Positions 5,378-7,712 of a stretch of 7,712 nucleotides of DNA are shown here, in pieces (within the stretch, counting starts at the first letter, position 1; each line of letters begins with the position of its first letter). This stretch comes from Bacillota bacterium. GTDB lineage: Bacteria; Bacillota; DTU030. Under the pieces are notes generated by a model that saw only the letters and a program-made list of their open reading frames with translations, was not told the DNA's origin and ran no database searches. The DNA is taken from the NCBI GenBank assembly GCA_012842325.1, contig DUTA01000028.1:1-7712 (forward strand). The letters are read 5' to 3'. The translations under genes and the position numbers were made by a program.

Positions 5378-5425
5378 GGGGCCGGAGATCTACCAGCTAC
5401 CACAGTGCTGAAGGGGGGTTGCGTC

Positions 5426-5794
5426 ATGATTCAACAGGAGACCAGGCTTAAGGTAGCAGACAATACCGGGGCGAAGGAACTTTTGTGCATCCGTGTTCTG
5501 GGTGGTTCCAAACGGCGCTATGCCAACATCGGCGATATTATCATCGCTTCTGTGAAACAGGCAACGCCAGGGGGAGTTGTCAAGAAGGGCGATGTAGTGA
5601 AGGCCGTTGTCGTCCGGACAAAACAGGGTTTGCGCCGGCCCGACGGTTCCCACATAAAATTTGACGAGAATGCTGCCGTTATTATCAGAGATGATAAAGA
5701 ACCAAGGGGTACCCGGATCTTTGGTCCTGTAGCCCGGGAACTCCGGGACAAGGAGTTTATGAAGATTATTTCCCTGGCACCGGAGGTGCTGTAG
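5426..5794 (+). CDS. rplN: 50S ribosomal protein L14
   Basis: 122 residues, exactly the common bacterial length. L14 lies on the inter-subunit face of the 50S subunit next to L19, takes part in a bridge to the 30S subunit and is the docking site of the silencing factor RsfS. MIQQETRLKVADNTGAKELL, CIRVLGGSKRRYANIGDIII, the GGVVKKGDVVKAVVVRTKQG strands and DENAAVIIRDDKEPRGTRIF then GPVARELR are diagnostic. The ATG at 5426 was preferred over an in-frame GTG at 5405 because AAGGGGGG at 5411-5418 lies 7 bases before it and the first residues match the family. It is the first gene of the spc block. Confidence 0.97.
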   Translation: MIQQETRLKVADNTGAKELLCIRVLGGSKRRYANIGDIIIASVKQATPGGVVKKGDVVKAVVVRTKQGLRRPDGSHIKFDENAAVIIRDDKEPRGTRIFGPVARELRDKEFMKIISLAPEVL

Positions 5795-5823
5795 GAGACT
5801 GCCGGGAAGGAGGGAGAGAAGTA

Positions 5824-6150
5824 ATGCAACCCAGGCTCAAGATCAAGAAAGGAGATACAGTGATCGTCCTGGCGGGTAAGGATAAGGGAGAGAAGGGTAA
5901 GGTCCTGCAGGTAATCCCCTCGAAGATGCGGGTCATAGTGGAGGGGGTAAATTTGGTAAAGCGCCACACCCGGGCCACCCCCAAGATGCCCCAGGGTGGA
6001 ATCGTGACCAAGGAAGCCCCCATCCATGTCTCCAATGTCATGGTGGTCTGCACCAAATGCGGAAAGCCCACCCGCACCGGGGCCAAGATACTAGCCGACG
6101 GAAAAAAGGTACGGGTTTGCAAGCGTTGTGGAGAAGTAATCGATAAATAA
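5824..6150 (+). CDS. rplX: 50S ribosomal protein L24, zinc-ribbon type
   Basis: 108 residues. L24 is one of the two initiators of 50S assembly and binds domain I of 23S rRNA near the tunnel exit. The N-terminal KOW motif is clear at residues 8-34 (KKGDTVIVLAGKDKGEKGKV), followed by VEGVNLVKRHTRATPKMPQG and the KEAPIHVSNVMVV strand. The C-terminal part carries two CxxC pairs (Cys76/Cys79 and Cys99/Cys102; VCTKCGKPTRTG and VRVCKRCGEVIDK). They can form a zinc ribbon that is absent from the Bacillus subtilis protein, where the cysteines are replaced. Zinc binding is inferred from this pattern. AAGGAGGG at 5807-5814 precedes the ATG by 9 bases. Its neighbours rplN and rplE are in the usual spc order. 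Confidence 0.97.
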   Translation: MQPRLKIKKGDTVIVLAGKDKGEKGKVLQVIPSKMRVIVEGVNLVKRHTRATPKMPQGGIVTKEAPIHVSNVMVVCTKCGKPTRTGAKILADGKKVRVCKRCGEVIDK

Positions 6151-6156
6151 TAGGTC

Positions 6157-6166
6157 GGAAGGGAGG
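6157..6166 (+). promoter_or_regulatory. Ribosome binding site that sets the rplE start
   Basis: GGAAGGGAGG lies only 2 bases from the GTG at 6169 but 8 bases from the next in-frame GTG at 6175. The spacing therefore supports 6175 as the start, which also gives the 179-residue length seen in Bacillus L5. Confidence 0.65.
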
Positions 6167-6174
6167 TTGTGCCG

Positions 6175-6714
6175 GTGGGCCTAAGAGAGCGCTACCAGAA
6201 AGAAGTTATTCCGGCCATGGTCCAGAAATTCGGCTACAAAAACATTATGGAAGTACCCCGCCTGGAAAAGGTGGTTATTAATATGGGTGTCGGGGAGGCA
6301 ATTCAAAACCCGAAACTCCTCGATGCCGCCGTCAATGATCTGACCATGATAACCGGGCAAAAGCCTGTCATAACCAGGGCGAAAAAATCCATTGCCAACT
6401 TTAAACTGCGGGCCGGAATGCCCATCGGGTGCAAGGTAACTTTACGGGGACAGAGGATGTACGATTTCCTCGAAAAGCTCTTTAATGTTGCCCTCCCCCG
6501 GGTCAGGGACTTTCGCGGTGTTTCCCCCCGTTCCTTCGATGGCCGGGGCAACTACAGCCTGGGGGTAAGGGAGCAGCTTATTTTCCCCGAAATAGACTAC
6601 GATCAGGTGGAAAAGATTCAGGGCATGGATATTGTTATCGTTACCACTGCCAAGACCGATGAAGAGGCAAGGGAATTCTTGCGCCTGCTTGGAATTCCCT
6701 TTAGACCCGAATAA
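6175..6714 (+). CDS. rplE: 50S ribosomal protein L5
   Basis: 179 residues from the GTG at 6175. L5 binds 5S rRNA with L18 in the central protuberance and contacts P-site tRNA. LRERYQKEVIPAMVQKFGYK, EKVVINMGVGEA, GQKPVITRAKKSIANFKLR, the MPIGCKVTLRGQRMYDFL strand and the ALPRVRDFRGVSPRSFDGRG then FPEIDYD region are diagnostic. An in-frame GTG at 6169 would add two residues but sits 2 bases from the ribosome binding site, which is too close, so 6175 is preferred. In E. coli the start of rplE is where S8 represses the spc operon; I do not see an obvious S8-like helix at this junction. The TAA stop overlaps the first base of the purine tract used by the next gene, rpsZ. Confidence 0.96.
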   Translation: MGLRERYQKEVIPAMVQKFGYKNIMEVPRLEKVVINMGVGEAIQNPKLLDAAVNDLTMITGQKPVITRAKKSIANFKLRAGMPIGCKVTLRGQRMYDFLEKLFNVALPRVRDFRGVSPRSFDGRGNYSLGVREQLIFPEIDYDQVEKIQGMDIVIVTTAKTDEEAREFLRLLGIPFRPE

Positions 6715-6729
6715 AGGGGGAATAGTGGT

Positions 6730-6915
6730 ATGGCCAGGAAGGCACTTATTGAAAAGTGGAAGAGGGGGTCTAAATATAAAGTACGGGAATACAACCGGTG
6801 CCGGATTTGTGGTCGGCCCCGGGCCTACCTGCGCAAATTTGGCATGTGCCGGATCTGTTTCCGGGAAAAGGCCAGCCAGGGGGAAATCCCCGGCATCACC
6901 AAAGCCAGTTGGTGA
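6730..6915 (+). CDS. rpsZ: 30S ribosomal protein S14, zinc-binding type Z
   Basis: 61 residues, the length of the short zinc-type S14 (the zinc-free paralogue is about 89-101 residues). S14 is a late-binding protein of the 30S head next to S3 and S10. MARKALIEKWKRGSKYKVRE is followed by CRICGRPRAYLRKFGMCRIC, which gives the CxxC-x12-CxxC zinc site (Cys24, Cys27, Cys40, Cys43). It ends in the conserved GEIPGITKASW. AAAGGGGG at 6713-6720 overlaps the rplE stop codon and lies 9 bases before the ATG, so the two genes are probably coupled. In Bacillus and others this type is replaced by a zinc-free copy under zinc limitation; no such paralogue is in the window. It is often annotated rpsN. Confidence 0.97.
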   Translation: MARKALIEKWKRGSKYKVREYNRCRICGRPRAYLRKFGMCRICFREKASQGEIPGITKASW

Positions 6916-6955
6916 GGCCTGAATCTTACGGAGGTAGGAAGGAGGTAAACGCACT

Positions 6956-7354
6956 ATGACCATGACGGACCCTATTGCCGATATGCTGACAAGGATCAGA
7001 AACGCCACCATGGTTCACCACGAAACCGTGGAGGTACCCTGCTCCAAGATGAAGCTGGCCATGGCGGAGATCCTGAAACAGGAAGGCTATATCCGTGACT
7101 ATACAAAGATAGAAGACAACAAGCAGGGGATCTTGCGCATCTACTTGAAGTACGGGCCCAACCAGGAGAGGGTTATCGGCGGGTTGAAACGCATCAGCAA
7201 GCCGGGCTTAAGGGTGTATGCCAAAAAGGATGAAATCCCCCGGGTCCTGGGGGGGCTTGGGATCGCCATTATTTCAACCTCCAAGGGACTTATGACCGAC
7301 CGGCAGGCCCGGGAGGAGGGTATTGGCGGCGAGGTATTGTGCTACGTGTGGTAA
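6956..7354 (+). CDS. rpsH: 30S ribosomal protein S8
   Basis: 132 residues, identical in length to the Bacillus protein. S8 is a primary binder of the central domain of 16S rRNA and, in E. coli, represses the spc operon by binding its mRNA. MTDPIADMLTRIRNA at the N terminus, LKRISKPGLRVYAKKDEIPR, VLGGLGIAIISTSKGLMTD (the STSKG rRNA-binding motif is residues 107-111) and the ending GGEVLCYVW are diagnostic. The ATG at 6956 is preferred over the in-frame ATG at 6962 because AAGGAGG at 6939-6945 is 10 rather than 16 bases away and the MxMTDP start matches Bacillus S8. A structured 153-base gap follows, which is unusual at this junction. Confidence 0.97.
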   Translation: MTMTDPIADMLTRIRNATMVHHETVEVPCSKMKLAMAEILKQEGYIRDYTKIEDNKQGILRIYLKYGPNQERVIGGLKRISKPGLRVYAKKDEIPRVLGGLGIAIISTSKGLMTDRQAREEGIGGEVLCYVW

Positions 7355-7360
7355 AGGCGG

Positions 7361-7375
7361 CTGCCCGTGGGGCAG
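7361..7375 (+). other. Hairpin directly after rpsH
   Basis: CTGCCC at 7361-7366 pairs perfectly with GGGCAG at 7370-7375 around a GTG triloop. It starts 7 bases after the rpsH stop and has no T-run after it (GCGGGTAAAC follows), so it is not a standard terminator. It may stabilise the 3' end of an upstream mRNA fragment or be part of the structured rplF leader. Confidence 0.45.
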
Positions 7376-7408
7376 GCGGGTAAACAACTGTACCGGCCCT
7401 TTGCCAGG

Positions 7409-7435
7409 GGGGCTCCGGCAGTAGGTCCCTTTTTT
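7409..7435 (+). terminator. Terminator-like hairpin with T6 between rpsH and rplF
   Basis: GGGGCT at 7409-7414 can pair with GGTCCC at 7424-7429 (two G-U pairs) around a 9-base loop, immediately followed by TTTTTT at 7430-7435. The stem is modest, so termination, if any, is probably partial. A competing fold, TGCC-A-GG at 7402-7408 with CCGGCA at 7415-7420, uses bases of both its 5' arm region and its loop and would prevent it. This is the layout expected of an attenuator, but it could also be a weak internal terminator or chance. Genes downstream remain in the same operon order. Confidence 0.38.
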
Positions 7436-7443
7436 GTGAAGGT

Positions 7444-7481
7444 GGCTGGGGACAGCCGGCGGCCCGGACAAAGGCTGGCCG
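7444..7481 (+). promoter_or_regulatory. Tandem or alternative hairpins upstream of rplF
   Basis: GGCTG at 7444-7448 pairs with CAGCC at 7453-7457 around GGGA, a GNRA-type tetraloop. A second stem, CGGCC at 7460-7464 with GGCCG at 7477-7481, can form beside it. A second GGCTG copy at 7473-7477 can instead capture the same CAGCC, which would break both hairpins. The segment ends 13 bases before the rplF ribosome binding site (TAGGAGG, 7494-7500). This supports a structured leader, but a regulator is not identifiable from sequence alone. Confidence 0.35.
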
Positions 7482-7507
7482 GAGTCAAAGGTGTAGGAGG
7501 TGGAAAG

Positions 7508-7712
7508 ATGTCCCGGATCGGAAGGTTACCCATCGAGATACCCCAGGGAGTACAAGTGAACCTGGTGGATAACCATATAATCGTCAAAGGACCCAAGGGT
7601 CAGCTGGAAAAGGACCTCCCGGGCGAGGTGAAGGTGGAAATACAGGATAACCAGGTGGTAGTAACCCGGCCTTCAGATGAACGGAGACACAGGGCTCTCC
7701 ATGGTTTGACAA
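7508..7712 (+). CDS. rplF: 50S ribosomal protein L6, N-terminal part (partial)
   Basis: The first 68 codons plus one base are present and the gene continues past the right edge. L6 lies near the factor-binding site of the 50S subunit, next to the sarcin-ricin loop and the L7/L12 stalk base. MSRIGRLPIEIPQGVQV, the IIVKGPKGQLEKDLP strand-turn (the GPKG motif of the first of two repeated L6 domains) and SDERRHRALHGLT are diagnostic. TAGGAGG at 7494-7500 lies 7 bases before the ATG. It follows rpsH as in other spc operons, but after an unusually long, structured 153-base gap. Confidence 0.96.
   Translation, partial: MSRIGRLPIEIPQGVQVNLVDNHIIVKGPKGQLEKDLPGEVKVEIQDNQVVVTRPSDERRHRALHGLT

Noticed and set aside
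5378..5425. Separate spc promoter or terminator between rpsQ and rplN
   Set aside because: The 48 bases hold only a weak GGTAG/CTACC pairing option (5373-5377 with 5390-5394 or 5397-5401), no T-run and no promoter-like hexamers.
6169..6177. GTG at 6169 as the rplE start
   Set aside because: It is only 2 bases from the ribosome binding site. GTG 6175 has 8-base spacing and gives the family length.
1..7712. CRISPR array, tRNA or rRNA gene, insertion sequence, attachment site, defence or other accessory system
   Set aside because: The window is filled by conserved ribosomal protein genes in standard order. No spaced direct repeats, cloverleaf-forming segments, transposase motifs or terminal inverted repeats were seen.

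Overview
This window is a contiguous stretch of the bacterial S10-spc ribosomal protein supercluster, read entirely on the + strand. It begins in the last 42 codons of tuf (EF-Tu) and then runs rpsJ-rplC-rplD-rplW-rplB-rpsS-rplV-rpsC-rplP-rpmC-rpsQ (S10 block) and rplN-rplX-rplE-rpsZ-rpsH-rplF (spc block). rplF runs off the right edge. Every gene was identified from its translated family motifs and its length.

Organism: strong AAGGAGG-type Shine-Dalgarno sites, frequent GTG starts (rpsS, rplV, rpsC, rplE), the short zinc-type S14, an S8 and L5 of the same length as in Bacillus, and moderately GC-rich codon use point to a Firmicute. A clostridial lineage of the Moorella/Peptococcaceae kind seems likely. 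The clostridial and genus-level placement is inference, because no rRNA or other decisive marker is present.

Layout: 1-130 is the end of tuf. 131-310 is a 180-base spacer with a strong composite intrinsic terminator (145-200), a boxA-like hexamer core (217-224), no promoter I could recognise, and the rpsJ ribosome binding site. 311-7354 is 16 tightly packed genes with gaps of at most 62 bases and three close junctions (rplD/rplW share 1 base, rplP/rpmC overlap by 11, rpsC-rplP are 2 apart). No terminator or spc promoter is visible between rpsQ and rplN, so the S10 and spc blocks are probably one transcript. 7355-7507 is a 153-base gap before rplF, unusually long for this cluster. It contains several hairpins, one of them terminator-like with a T6 run, and may be a regulatory leader.

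The products assemble together. S3, S10, S14 and S19 belong to the 30S head, S8 and S17 to the 30S body, and L2, L3, L4, L22, L23, L24 and L29 are early or exit-tunnel 50S proteins. L5, L14 and L16 complete the central protuberance, the inter-subunit face and the A-site tRNA region. This is core housekeeping DNA and I see no previously undescribed system. The points worth a second look are the structured rpsH-rplF gap, a tandem 9-base duplication in the L3 loop near the peptidyl transferase centre, altered residues at the tip of the L22 tunnel hairpin, an out-of-frame ATG just ahead of rplV, a zinc-type L24, and the terminator/boxA-like leader ahead of rpsJ.
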